This document shows positions 25,221-33,425 of a DNA stretch of 64,000 bases, piece by piece. Both the position numbers and the translations under genes were made by a program. The stretch is from Chloroflexi bacterium bin125 (GTDB lineage: Bacteria; Chloroflexota; Dehalococcoidia; Bin125), in NCBI GenBank assembly GCA_002239025.1, contig MPNM01000004.1, positions 112,667 through 176,666 of the forward strand. The letters run 5' to 3'. Positions within the stretch are counted from its first letter, which is position 1. The number at the start of each line of letters is the position of its first letter. The notes under the pieces were generated by a model. The model worked only from the letters and a program-made list of their open reading frames with translations, was not told the DNA's origin and did no database searches.

Positions 25221-25967
25221 TTACTCAGCCACCAAACCTCGACGGGATATCTCGGCTGTTACCCGCTCGTGGATCAGACGTGCGTCGGCGACGGCTTGAG
25301 CTGCGTACTCGGGAGTCGGTTCTTTGATTGTCATGTACCGCGGGTACCCGGCCCAGGTGCTGAGCTCTTTGGGGTCGTCGATGATGTCGTCGATATCCCA
25401 GGCGATGGGCACGAGCGGTAGCAGTTGGTCAAGGTTGTGGATGAACGGGTAGTCAATTCTGTCCACCATCAGAGCCGATTTCACTACCTTTTCAACCGCC
25501 TGCTGCGCGTGGTAACAGACTGCTTGCAAAGGCGGAGGATCGAGCATCAAAATGGCATCGGCCGCTCTGATGTCTTCGAACGCACGATGCATGAGTTGAG
25601 CGAATTGCTCCATCACCGGATCTCCTCTGCCCCTGACGTAAAGCGTTCTGCCGTCGATCAAGGCAGCCCGCTCGACAGTGCCGACCACCGTCGCCTGGCG
25701 CACGATATCCGAGGGCGTGCTAATGATGACGTCTCTGGCGATTCCAGTGCAGTCGAGTTCGTCGCTGATCTGGCGACCCAGTTCGCGTCGGTCCGGCGCT
25801 TCGTCGAGGACCACGAACAGGTCAACATCGCTGCCCTCGCCATGGTCGCCGCGGGCCCGCGATCCAAAGAGGATGATCTGCTGCGGATTCCAACCGTCCA
25901 CGATGATCTTGACCATCTCTTGGATTGTCGCGTCAACATCCGTCGGAAGGGAAAGTTCGGTGGTCAT
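25221..25967 (-). CDS. Nucleotidyltransferase (MNT) fused to HEPN domain
   Basis: The ATG at 25967 gives 248 residues; the longer frame upstream runs through a palindromic repeat and is rejected. Residues ~10-105 are a minimal nucleotidyltransferase with ILFGSRARGD at 32-41 and the metal-binding D47-x-D49. The C-terminal half is a HEPN domain (CYHAQQAVEKVVKSALM, then HNLDQLLPLV). In split form these two domains make MNT-HEPN toxin-antitoxin systems in which the nucleotidyltransferase AMPylates the HEPN RNase; here they are on one chain. The gene interrupts an ABC transporter gene cluster, which suggests insertion. Confidence 0.85.
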   Translation of the reverse strand: MTTELSLPTDVDATIQEMVKIIVDGWNPQQIILFGSRARGDHGEGSDVDLFVVLDEAPDRRELGRQISDELDCTGIARDVIISTPSDIVRQATVVGTVERAALIDGRTLYVRGRGDPVMEQFAQLMHRAFEDIRAADAILMLDPPPLQAVCYHAQQAVEKVVKSALMVDRIDYPFIHNLDQLLPLVPIAWDIDDIIDDPKELSTWAGYPRYMTIKEPTPEYAAQAVADARLIHERVTAEISRRGLVAE

Positions 25968-26013
25968 TGAGTCGATAGTAGCCAGCTCAGGATGAGCAGA
26001 GCTGTTCTTGGCG

Positions 26014-26042
26014 AGATGCCCGCGGCAAGCGCGGGCATGACG
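26014..26042. repeat. Partial 'ATGACGG' palindromic repeat
   Basis: GATGCCCGCGGCAAGCGCGGGCATGACGG matches the distal half of the 100-base repeat at 963-1060. It lies between the nucleotidyltransferase-HEPN gene and the permease gene, at one flank of the probable insertion. Confidence 0.5.
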
Positions 26043-26056
26043 GAACAAGGGGATCG

Positions 26057-26968
26057 TCAACCGAGGTTGCGCAGTCGTGGATCAAGCAGGTCTCTCAGCC
26101 AGTCTCCGACGAGGTTGCCGCTCAACGCGACGAGCATCAGCGCCAGACCGGGCATCCACATCACCCACCAGGCGTGCGTCAGGTAGTTTCGTGCTTCGGT
26201 GATCATCCGGCCCCAAGTGGCTTGTTCAACCGGCGCTCCCACTCCGAGGAAGCTCAGCGAGGCCTCGGCAACGATCACGATCGGGATTTCCAGCGTCATG
26301 ATCACGACGATCGTGTTGAACACGTTGGGCAGCAACTGCTTGCGCATGATCCACCAGTTGCTGCCGCCAGCCGCCAACGACGCCAGGACGAATTCTCTCT
26401 CCTTCAGAGAGAGCACCTCCGCGCGGATTAAGCGGGCATAGACCGTCCAGGTCCAGACCAACAGGATCAGAATCACGTTCCTCAGCGACGCTCCGAGCAC
26501 CGCGCCCAGCAGCACTGCGAAGAGGATTGCCGGCAGCGCCAACTGGACATCGACGTAACGCATCAGTAGCTGGCCGACGATTCCGCCGCGCCATCCGGCA
26601 AACATGCCGATCACCGTGCCAAACAATGCTGCGCCAGGGACAACAATCGCCACGACGATCAGCGATACGCGAGCGCCGTGTACTACGCGCGTCCAGATGT
26701 CGCGTCCGACATGGTCGGTGCCGAGGGGAAACTCGGACGTACCGCCGGAAAATACTGGCGGCTCGAGGCGGGATAGCAAGTTCGTGTCGCCGGGATCGCC
26801 GGGTGCAATGACATCGGCGAAGATTCCCAGGACGATGAAGGCGACCATCACCAACATCGGAGGCGCGACGAGCAGGTAGCGCCTTCGCCGCTGCGACACT
26901 TGCCAACGTCGCCTGGACTCCGTGTTGGCTGCCGCGACCTCCGCTTGGGTTGACGCTGAGACGGACAT
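26057..26968 (-). CDS. ABC transporter permease, DppC/OppC-like
   Basis: A 303-residue inner-membrane permease. After a hydrophilic N-terminus and a first membrane span (LLVAPPMLVMVAFIVLGIFA), the periplasmic PLGTDHVGRDIWTRVVHGAR segment and the BPD_transp_1 core with RAEVLSLKEREFVLASLAAG are typical of the DppC branch. The cytoplasmic EAA loop contacts an ATPase that is not encoded here. The start overlaps the upstream permease stop by one base (TGATG), so they are co-translated. Confidence 0.9.
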   Translation of the reverse strand: MSVSASTQAEVAAANTESRRRWQVSQRRRRYLLVAPPMLVMVAFIVLGIFADVIAPGDPGDTNLLSRLEPPVFSGGTSEFPLGTDHVGRDIWTRVVHGARVSLIVVAIVVPGAALFGTVIGMFAGWRGGIVGQLLMRYVDVQLALPAILFAVLLGAVLGASLRNVILILLVWTWTVYARLIRAEVLSLKEREFVLASLAAGGSNWWIMRKQLLPNVFNTIVVIMTLEIPIVIVAEASLSFLGVGAPVEQATWGRMITEARNYLTHAWWVMWMPGLALMLVALSGNLVGDWLRDLLDPRLRNLG

Positions 26969-27897
26969 CAGAGAGCCGCCATTCGGATACGCGGATCAAT
27001 CACCCGGTAGGTCATGTCGACGATCAGATTGCCAAACGTGATCGAGGCGGCAATCACCACCAGGCCAGCTTGCACTGTCGGGTAATCGGACTGCAGGATC
27101 GATTCGATCATCAGGCGTCCGATGCCTGGCCAGGAGAACACGACCTCGATGATCACCGAGCCCGCGATCAGACGGCCGAGCTCGATTCCGAGGATGGTCA
27201 TCACGGGAATCAGTGCATGGCGCAGTCCGTGACGCATGATGACGGTGCGCTCATTGAGCCCCTTGGCGCGGGCGGTGCGGATGAAGTCGGTGCTCAAGAC
27301 ATCGATCATTCCCGAACGGGTCAGACGCATGAATCCAGCAGCAGAGAGCAATCCGAGAGCGAATGCAGGGAGCACCAACGAGCGGAAACCTTCTGCTCCC
27401 GCGGTTGGGAACCAGGAGACCTTGGTCGCCAGAAAAAAAATCAGCATCAAACCGAGCCAGAAGCTTGGCGTGGCCTGACCGAACACGGCGATCAGGCGCG
27501 CCAGCCAGTCCAATGGCGATCCTCGCCGCAACGCGGCGAGGACTCCTAACGGCAAGCCCAATCCGAGTGCGACGATCAATCCAGCGGCAGTCAGTTTGAC
27601 CGTGCCCAGTACTTTGTCCGCGACGATGGTGAGCGCCGCTCCGGTCCGGTGGTATGAGTAGCCGAGGTTTCCCTGCACGGCGTCGCCTAGGAAAATTCCA
27701 TACTGCACGATCAACGGCTCGTTCAGCCCGAGCTTCTCCCGGATCCGCTCGTAGTCCTCATTCGTCGCGTCGAATGGCAGCAACGAGGTCTCGGGGTTGC
27801 CGATCAGTCGCGAGATGACGAAGACGATGCTGACCACGACCCAGATGACGAGAATCGTCTGGATCATGCGGATCAAGAACAGGTTGACAAACTGCAT
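26968..27897 (-). CDS. ABC transporter permease, DppB/OppB-like
   Basis: A 309-residue permease with an N-terminal span (LIRMIQTILVIWVVVSIVFV), the large periplasmic region with NEPLIVQYGIFLGDAVQGNL, and the conserved C-terminal core including DVLSTDFIRTARAKGLNERT, ALIPVMTILGIELGRL and FSWPGIGRLMIESI. It is first in the transporter cluster, followed by the DppC-like gene. The binding protein at 23146 belongs with it by family and strand. Confidence 0.9.
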   Translation of the reverse strand: MQFVNLFLIRMIQTILVIWVVVSIVFVISRLIGNPETSLLPFDATNEDYERIREKLGLNEPLIVQYGIFLGDAVQGNLGYSYHRTGAALTIVADKVLGTVKLTAAGLIVALGLGLPLGVLAALRRGSPLDWLARLIAVFGQATPSFWLGLMLIFFLATKVSWFPTAGAEGFRSLVLPAFALGLLSAAGFMRLTRSGMIDVLSTDFIRTARAKGLNERTVIMRHGLRHALIPVMTILGIELGRLIAGSVIIEVVFSWPGIGRLMIESILQSDYPTVQAGLVVIAASITFGNLIVDMTYRVIDPRIRMAAL

Positions 27898-27975
27898 CGT
27901 TCACTCCGCAGGGCACAACCGGGCAACTACCGCCGTTCGCGGCATTCTAGCCAGATGGCGTCAACGTTTGCAGCC

Positions 27976-30900
27976 CTACCAACTGTCGATGTAGGGGCGG
28001 CGGCCTTTGCGGATGGGGTCAGAGTTGGGCACGGCGTCGAGCAGTCGGATGATCCACTTGCGCGTATCGGCTGGATCGATCACGTCGTCCGACTCCAGCA
28101 CGGTGGCGGCGTTGAAGGCGTTGCCTCGCTCATAAGCGTCGGCAACCATCTGCTCGTACACGCGGGTTCGCTCTTCGAGGTCTTCGATTTTCTCAAGCTG
28201 CGCGCGCGCGCCGAGCTTGACGCCGGCCTCGAGGTTCATGCCGCCATACTCAGAGGTTGGCCAGCCGACGTTGAACAGGCCCGCCTCGGTGCTACCGGCG
28301 AGCATCGCCAGTCCACCGAGTCCGTAGCACTTACGCACGGTGAGCGTCATCTTCGGCGTGGTCAGGTTGGCCAGCGAGACGAAGACGCGATGGCAATGCC
28401 GGACCAATGCCGTCTTCTCAACCTCAGGTCCGACCATCATGCCCGGCGTGTCGACCAAAGTGAGGATGGGGATGTTCCAGGAGTCGCAGATCTGGGCGAA
28501 GCGAGCCAGCTTGTCCGAGCCGTCACTGTCGACTGCGCCTCCAAGGTGCATGTTGTTATTGGCGATGATGCCGAGCGGCCGCCCTTCGACTCGAATCAGT
28601 GATGTGATCACGCCAATGCCGAATTGGGGCCGTAGCTCGAGGACGGAGTCGTGGTCGGCCAGCAGGTCGATCACCTTGCGGATGTCGTACGTGCGGAGCC
28701 GGTTTTCGGGAATGACGTGACGGAGCTGGCGTTGGTCGGGAGCGGTCCAATCATTGAGCCGGCCCTGGAAGTAGGAGAGGTACTTCTTGACCGCGGCCAT
28801 CGCTTCTTCTTCGTCCTTGACGAAGATGTCGACGACGCCGTTTGGCACCTGCTGCGACATCGGCCCGAGTTCTTCGGGGAGGAAGAGTCCGAGTCCGCCG
28901 CCCTCGATCACCGCTGGTCCGCCCATTGCGATGTTGGAACGCTCAGTGGCGACGATGATGTCGCACATGCCGAGCATCGAAGCGTTACCGGCGAAGCAGC
29001 GTCCGGCAGTGATCGAAACCATCGGCACTTTGCCGGAGAGCTCGGCGAGGCGTTCGAAGGTGCGAACAGCGCGTGCCGCGACGCGGGTGTATGCCCAGTC
29101 GGAGTCGCCCGAGCGTCCGCCCGCGCCTTCGGCGATGAAGACAAGCGGAGTCAACAGCCGGTGCGCGGTCTCGACCATGCGGTCGGTCTTCTCATGGCCG
29201 CGTCCGCCCTGGGTGCCGGCCCAGACGGTTTCGTCGTAGGAGATGATCGCGGTGGAAGCTGTGGAGTTGTCGAAGAGATCGGCGTTGACCGTGCCGATGC
29301 CGCAGAGCAGGCCGTCAGCGGGTGAGACGACTCTCAGTTCTTCCCAGGAGCGGTTTCGACGCTGGGCGGCGACGGCGAGCGGCATGTACTCGGTCCAGGT
29401 ACCGCCCTCCACGAGCTGGGCGATGTTCTCGCGCGCGGTGCGCTTGCCCTTGGCGTGACGCTTTGCGACCGGGCCAGGCCGGTTCTCGTCGAGCAGCGCT
29501 TCGTGCAAGTCGATGTTGTGCTGGAGGTCGGGACGGATGTAATCGAGATCAGCTTCGCCAGATCCGTCGTCGATCGCTGGGCCCACGTCTGCCGGCTCGA
29601 TGAAGACGAGCGGGTGACCTTCCCAGATAATGTCGCCGATCGAGACCGTGATCTCCTGAACGATGCCGCCGATCTCGGACGGGAGCACATGCTCCATCTT
29701 CATCGCGTTCATGATGATGATGTCCTGGCCGGCGACGACTGAATCGCCCTCGCCAACGAGGATTTCGATGATCGTGCCCTGAATCGGCGCGCGTAGCGGC
29801 TCTGTCCCAGGCGGGCCGATGATCTCAGGCGCGGGGAAGCCTGCACGATCTTCCTCGAGGCCGCGATTGACGTCGAGCGATGCCGCGCCTGCGCCCTGGC
29901 GGAAGAAGTCCAGCGCGGCGAGCGGGTCGCTGATCTGATTCTCGACCTTGGCTCCAGCCCAGGCGGCCTGGCCCGATGCGTCTGTGCCGTTGTCCGACGA
30001 AGCTGCGAGTTCGCCGATTCGCTCGTCGATCCATCGGGTGTGGACGTCGCCGGCGATGAATTCCGGATGGGCGAGGATGTTTCGCAAGAAGCTGAGATTG
30101 GAGTCCGGGCCTTCAAGCTGGAACTCGTCCAGCGCGCGCTGGGCGCGGCGGACGGCGTCGTTGAAGTTGCTGCTGGGATGTCGAGTGACGACCTTGGCAA
30201 TCAGCGAGTCAAAGTTGGGATTGGCCGCGTAGCCGGCGTAGCCATAGGTGTCGACGCGGACGCCGGGTCCGGCGGGCGGGCGGAAGGTGCGCAGTGCTCC
30301 GGCGGATGGGCGGACGTCCCCGTCCTCGCGCATGCGCTCGAGATTGACTCGAGCCTGTATCGCGTAACCGCGCAGGGTCGGCGGCGATTCGATACCCAGT
30401 TCGCCGAGAGCGACGCCTTCAGCGATGCGGAGCTGGCATTCAACGAGATCGAGTCCGGCCACCTCCTCGGTGACGGTGTGCTCGACCTGGAGTCTGGCGT
30501 TGGCTTCGATAAAGGCGAAGTCTTCGTTGGTGTCGGCATCGACGAGGAACTCGAACGTGCCGAGGTTGGAGTAGCCGCCGGCGGATGCAAGCTCGACGGC
30601 AGCGTCGGTGATGCGCTGACGCAGGCCGTCGCTCAGCGTTGGCGAGGGGGCGATTTCGATCAGCTTCTGGTAGCGGCGCTGGATGGTGCATTCGCGCTCA
30701 CCGATATGTGAAACGTGGCCCTGCTGGTCGCCGACGATCTGCACCTCGATGTGTCGGGCGCGGGGGATGAAGCGTTCCACGAACAGCGCGCCGTTGCCGA
30801 AGGCGGACAGGGCTTCACGAGTGCAACGCTCGAAGGCGTCCTCGATTTCCGAGGCGTCGTTGATCGCGCGCATGCCTCGTCCACCGCCGCCACCAATCGC

Positions 30901-31374
30901 CTTGATCACCATCGGCCGACCGTCGAGCTGCTCGAAGAACGCTCTTGCGCCGTCGAGATCAACAGCGTGGTCGGTGCCGGTCAGGACGGGGACGTTGCGA
31001 GCTCCGGCGAGCGTGCGGGCGCGCGCCTTGTCGCCGAACAGTGCGAGTGCGGCAGGAGAAGGTCCAACGAAGGTGATATCGGCTTCCTCGCAGGCGCGAG
31101 CAAAGTCGGCGTTCTCGGCCAGGAATCCGTATCCAGGATGGATGGCGTCGCAGTCATGCTCCTGCGCACGCTCGATGATCTGCGCGATATCGAGGTAGGC
31201 AGCCGGCCCGATGCCCTCGAGCGGAATCACTGTTTGGGCGTGTTGGATGTGATCGGACGATGCATCATCCGAGGAGTGGATCGCCGCCGTGGCAATTCCC
31301 AACTCGGTGGCAGTGCGAAGCACTCGAACAGCAATCTCGCCACGGTTGGCGACCAAGAGTCGTTGGATGGGCAT
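27976..31374 (-). CDS. Single-chain biotin-dependent acyl-CoA carboxylase (biotin carboxylase, BCCP and carboxyltransferase)
   Basis: An 1132-residue fusion. Residues 1-~450 are biotin carboxylase: LLVANRGEIAVRVLR, HPGYGFLAENADF, the glycine-rich ATP loop KAIGGGGGRGMRA, IGERECTIQRRYQKLIE and EANARLQVEHTVTE. Biotin attaches to K559 in NAMKMEH within the lipoyl-like domain (~525-600). From about 620 a carboxyltransferase follows, with ITAGRCFAGNASMLGMCD, NNNMHLGGAVDSDGSDKLAR and TLVDTPGMMVGPEVE. One-chain enzymes of this layout include the long-chain acyl-CoA carboxylases of some actinobacteria. The acyl-CoA used is not predictable. leuB ends 39 bases upstream on the same strand. Confidence 0.9.
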   Translation of the reverse strand: MPIQRLLVANRGEIAVRVLRTATELGIATAAIHSSDDASSDHIQHAQTVIPLEGIGPAAYLDIAQIIERAQEHDCDAIHPGYGFLAENADFARACEEADITFVGPSPAALALFGDKARARTLAGARNVPVLTGTDHAVDLDGARAFFEQLDGRPMVIKAIGGGGGRGMRAINDASEIEDAFERCTREALSAFGNGALFVERFIPRARHIEVQIVGDQQGHVSHIGERECTIQRRYQKLIEIAPSPTLSDGLRQRITDAAVELASAGGYSNLGTFEFLVDADTNEDFAFIEANARLQVEHTVTEEVAGLDLVECQLRIAEGVALGELGIESPPTLRGYAIQARVNLERMREDGDVRPSAGALRTFRPPAGPGVRVDTYGYAGYAANPNFDSLIAKVVTRHPSSNFNDAVRRAQRALDEFQLEGPDSNLSFLRNILAHPEFIAGDVHTRWIDERIGELAASSDNGTDASGQAAWAGAKVENQISDPLAALDFFRQGAGAASLDVNRGLEEDRAGFPAPEIIGPPGTEPLRAPIQGTIIEILVGEGDSVVAGQDIIIMNAMKMEHVLPSEIGGIVQEITVSIGDIIWEGHPLVFIEPADVGPAIDDGSGEADLDYIRPDLQHNIDLHEALLDENRPGPVAKRHAKGKRTARENIAQLVEGGTWTEYMPLAVAAQRRNRSWEELRVVSPADGLLCGIGTVNADLFDNSTASTAIISYDETVWAGTQGGRGHEKTDRMVETAHRLLTPLVFIAEGAGGRSGDSDWAYTRVAARAVRTFERLAELSGKVPMVSITAGRCFAGNASMLGMCDIIVATERSNIAMGGPAVIEGGGLGLFLPEELGPMSQQVPNGVVDIFVKDEEEAMAAVKKYLSYFQGRLNDWTAPDQRQLRHVIPENRLRTYDIRKVIDLLADHDSVLELRPQFGIGVITSLIRVEGRPLGIIANNNMHLGGAVDSDGSDKLARFAQICDSWNIPILTLVDTPGMMVGPEVEKTALVRHCHRVFVSLANLTTPKMTLTVRKCYGLGGLAMLAGSTEAGLFNVGWPTSEYGGMNLEAGVKLGARAQLEKIEDLEERTRVYEQMVADAYERGNAFNAATVLESDDVIDPADTRKWIIRLLDAVPNSDPIRKGRRPYIDSW

Positions 31375-31413
31375 GAGGGGTCTCAGAATTCTGGTACGGG
31401 ATTGTCGCCGAAC

Positions 31414-32508
31414 CTAAGCAGCAGCCACCGCGTCAGTGATGATGCTGCCGAGGGCTTCGGTGCTGAGGGGGTCGTCGCCTTCGGCGGCGAGGTCGGCGGA
31501 GCGATGGCCGGCGGCCAGGGTGTCGGTGACGGCTTCTTCGATGATGGCCGCTTCAGCTTCCAGACCGAGCGAGTAACGCAGCATGAGCGCAGCGCTGAGG
31601 ATCATCGCCATCGGATTGGCGATGCCCTGTCCGGCGATGTCGGGCGCGGTGCCGTGAATGGGCTCGTACAGGCCGAGCGTGGAGCCGTCCTCGGCCGCAC
31701 CGAGCGAGGCCGAAGGCAGCATGCCCATGGAGCCGGCGAGCATAGAGGCTTCGTCGGTCAGGATGTCGCCGAACATGTTCTCGGTCACGATCACGTCGAA
31801 GTAGGACGGATGACGGATCAGGTCCATCGCGCAGGCGTCGACCAATCGATGTTCGAGGGTGACATCGGGATAGTCCCTGGCAACTTCTTCGGTAATCTCA
31901 CGCCACATGCGGGAGGTGTCGAGGATATTCGCCTTATCGACGGACGTGAGCAGTCCACGGCGCGCGCGCGCCGTCTCGAAGCCGAGCCGGACGATGCGCT
32001 CAACTTCGTGCTCTGCGTAGGCCAGAGTGTCGACGGCCTTGCGCTGACCATCTTCTTCCCAGCGACGCTGGGGTTCGCCGAAGTAGATGCCACCGGTCAG
32101 TTCCCGAAGCACCACCATGTCGACGTCTTTGACGGTCTCACGCTTGAGCGGCGTCGCATCGGCGAGGATTGGCAGCATCTTGACCGGCCGGATGTTGGCG
32201 AACAGGCCGAGACCCTTGCGCAGTCCGAGAATGGCCTGTTCTGGTCGGACGGTCGCTTTGGGGTCGTCCCATTTTGGACCGCCGACGGCTCCGAAGAGCA
32301 CGGCGTCCTGCGCCTTGCACATGTCGAGTGTTTCGTCGCGCAGTGCGACGCCATGGGCATCGATCGATGCGCCGCCGACGAGATCTTCGGTGTATTCGAA
32401 GGAGTGGTCAAAGCGTCCACCGACCGCGTCGAGCACGCGAACGGCCTGCCCGATGACTTCGCCTCCGATGCCGTCGCCGGGCAGGAGAGCAATCCTGAAA
32501 TGAGCCAT
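31414..32508 (-). CDS. leuB: 3-isopropylmalate dehydrogenase
   Basis: A 364-residue NAD-dependent beta-decarboxylating dehydrogenase for the third step of leucine synthesis. Visible motifs are LLPGDGIGGEVIGQAV, the substrate-binding REIrm-like LRELTGGIYFGEPQRR, the metal-binding VTENMFGDILTDEASMLAGS and the cofactor-binding LYEPIHGTAPDIAGQGIANP. It lies downstream of three mini-genes and, further up, leuD on the same strand, so a leuD-leuB transcript interrupted by small genes is likely. Confidence 0.95.
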   Translation of the reverse strand: MAHFRIALLPGDGIGGEVIGQAVRVLDAVGGRFDHSFEYTEDLVGGASIDAHGVALRDETLDMCKAQDAVLFGAVGGPKWDDPKATVRPEQAILGLRKGLGLFANIRPVKMLPILADATPLKRETVKDVDMVVLRELTGGIYFGEPQRRWEEDGQRKAVDTLAYAEHEVERIVRLGFETARARRGLLTSVDKANILDTSRMWREITEEVARDYPDVTLEHRLVDACAMDLIRHPSYFDVIVTENMFGDILTDEASMLAGSMGMLPSASLGAAEDGSTLGLYEPIHGTAPDIAGQGIANPMAMILSAALMLRYSLGLEAEAAIIEEAVTDTLAAGHRSADLAAEGDDPLSTEALGSIITDAVAAA

Positions 32509-32535
32509 ATGTGAGTGTTCCTAGTCTTCGGTTGA

Positions 32536-32552
32536 GCGCTCACCCGGAGCGC
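32536..32552 (-). terminator. Stem-loop after mini-gene A
   Basis: GCGCTC-CGGGT-GAGCGC on the minus strand starts 13 nt after the stop of mini-gene A. The context after the stop (GTC.C, then CGAACGCGCTC) is nearly identical to that after mini-gene C. There is no T-run, so it may stabilise or attenuate rather than terminate. Confidence 0.5.
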
Positions 32553-32565
32553 GTTCGGGCGAGAC

Positions 32566-32724
32566 TCAACAGCCTGGCTCGCCGTAGTTGCCGCAGCACG
32601 TTTGCCGATTAATGAGCCTATTCCAAGTAACGCCCAGAATGCCGCGAACCAGGCTCTGCTGGCTTTCATCCCTGCGGAGATTGGCGATCGCGTCGCTGAA
32701 GGACGGTCGTGGTCGCTCGCACAT
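32566..32724 (-). CDS. 52-residue protein ending TCCGNYGEPGC (mini-gene A), novel family
   Basis: The ATG at 32724 and TGA ending at 32566 give exactly 52 residues: MCERPRPSFSDAIANLRR, a variable middle (residues 19-41), then T42 and CCGNYGEPGC as the final ten residues. It is one of three tandem paralogues on this strand (B at 32832, C at 33204). Conserved across all three are N15-L16-R17, I13, and C43 C44 G45 x Y47 G48 x P50 G51 C52. A GGTG about seven bases before the start is a weak ribosome binding site. No signal peptide or membrane span is evident. The function is unknown; the Cys/Gly-rich end could bind metal, be modified, or be a peptide core. Confidence 0.75.
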   Translation of the reverse strand: MCERPRPSFSDAIANLRRDESQQSLVRGILGVTWNRLINRQTCCGNYGEPGC

Positions 32725-32800
32725 GGTGGTTCACCAACCTGTTCGATTCGACGTGATCGTACTCGATCGAACGATGGGCGAACGGCTCACTCGTCTGTGG

Positions 32801-32819
32801 GACGCTCATCCTGAGCGTC
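32801..32819 (-). terminator. Stem-loop after mini-gene B
   Basis: GACGCTCA-GGA-TGAGCGTC on the minus strand is a perfect 8-bp stem beginning 12 nt after the stop of mini-gene B. Position and core (CGCTC/GAGCG) match those after A and C, while the stem differs by paired changes. Confidence 0.55.
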
Positions 32820-32831
32820 GGGCGGCCCCGT

Positions 32832-32990
32832 TCAACAGCCGGGATCGCCGTAGCGACCGCAACAGCTCTCGAGCCTGCGTAACTTGATCCAGTTGGTCAC
32901 AATCACGCTGCGGAGGAAATGCAACAGTCCCTCGCCATTTCGCAAGTTCGAAATGGCAGAGCCATCTGGCTCGGGCCGCTCCTCGCACAT
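32832..32990 (-). CDS. 52-residue protein ending SCCGRYGDPGC (mini-gene B), novel family
   Basis: The ATG at 32990 gives exactly 52 residues, matching A and C in length; the frame is open eight codons further upstream, but AGGG six bases before this ATG supports it. The N-terminus is MCEERPEPDGSAISNLRN and the end is RRLESCCGRYGDPGC. Codons for N15-L16-R17 are AAC TTG CGA here against AAT CTC CGC in A and AAT CTG CGT in C, so the residues are kept while the DNA has changed. B shares Trp-x-x-Leu in its middle with A and RRL before the tail with C. It has its own candidate promoter at 33033-33059. No modification enzyme or transporter is adjacent. Confidence 0.8.
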   Translation of the reverse strand: MCEERPEPDGSAISNLRNGEGLLHFLRSVIVTNWIKLRRLESCCGRYGDPGC

Positions 32991-33032
32991 AGAACCCTGT
33001 TTCCAGTAACTCAAACACAGGAGTGCATGCGT

Positions 33033-33059
33033 AGTATAACGAACCTTAGTCCATCACAA
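33033..33059 (-). promoter_or_regulatory. Candidate sigma70-type promoter for mini-gene B
   Basis: On the minus strand TTGTGA (33059-33054) and TATACT (33038-33033) are separated by 15 bases, within a 213-base stretch between C and B that is visibly more AT-rich than its surroundings. A start near 33026 would leave a 36-nt leader before the ATG at 32990. Confidence 0.4.
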
Positions 33060-33173
33060 CGCCCGTCTCAGGCGAGATCGGTTGTTAACTTGTGCGACGC
33101 AACGTTTACAAGGCTAGTCAGTCATATTGTACTGGCAACGTTCGAGAAGCTATCACCTGTCATCCTCCTGGAT

Positions 33174-33190
33174 GCGCTCGGCCCGAGCGC
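33174..33190 (-). terminator. Stem-loop after mini-gene C
   Basis: GCGCTCGG-G-CCGAGCGC on the minus strand (realistically a 6-bp stem with a 5-nt loop) begins 13 nt after the stop of mini-gene C and is preceded by CGAACGC as after mini-gene A. Confidence 0.5.
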
Positions 33191-33203
33191 GTTCGCCGGT
33201 GAC

Positions 33204-33362
33204 TCAACACCCAGGGGCGCCATAGTCGCCGCAGCAGTTGTCGAGCCGTCTCACCTTGATCAGCGTGTTCTTGATCAGGCCATAGATCGCATGGCGTCTG
33301 CCGATGGAACGACGCAGATTGATGATGCTGTCGCGGACGGATGGTCTCGGGTGCTTTTTCAT
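33204..33362 (-). CDS. 52-residue protein ending NCCGDYGAPGC (mini-gene C), novel family
   Basis: The ATG at 33362 with GGAG just upstream gives exactly 52 residues. The N-terminus MKKHPRPSVRDSIINLRR closely matches A (PRPS, D-x-I-x-NLRR), and the end reads RRLDNCCGDYGAPGC. The tail uses TAT, CCT and GGG where A uses TAC, CCA and GGC, so it is conserved as protein. It is the first of the three on the minus strand, 63 bases after the Uma2-family gene, and may be co-transcribed with leuD and Uma2. The highly basic N-terminal 40 residues could bind nucleic acid or membrane, or act as a leader. I cannot assign a function. Confidence 0.8.
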   Translation of the reverse strand: MKKHPRPSVRDSIINLRRSIGRRHAIYGLIKNTLIKVRRLDNCCGDYGAPGC

Positions 33363-33425
33363 GGCTCCATCAAGTCCAGTCAAGGCGAGCCAAGACTGCT
33401 GACATCGTAGTCAGGCGGACCGACA

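Noticed and set aside
30715..32514. Plus-strand open frame of 599 codons opposite the acyl-CoA carboxylase and leuB genes
   Set aside because: It spans the antisense of two clear genes, has no domain and exists because the GC-rich third positions of the real genes remove stop codons.
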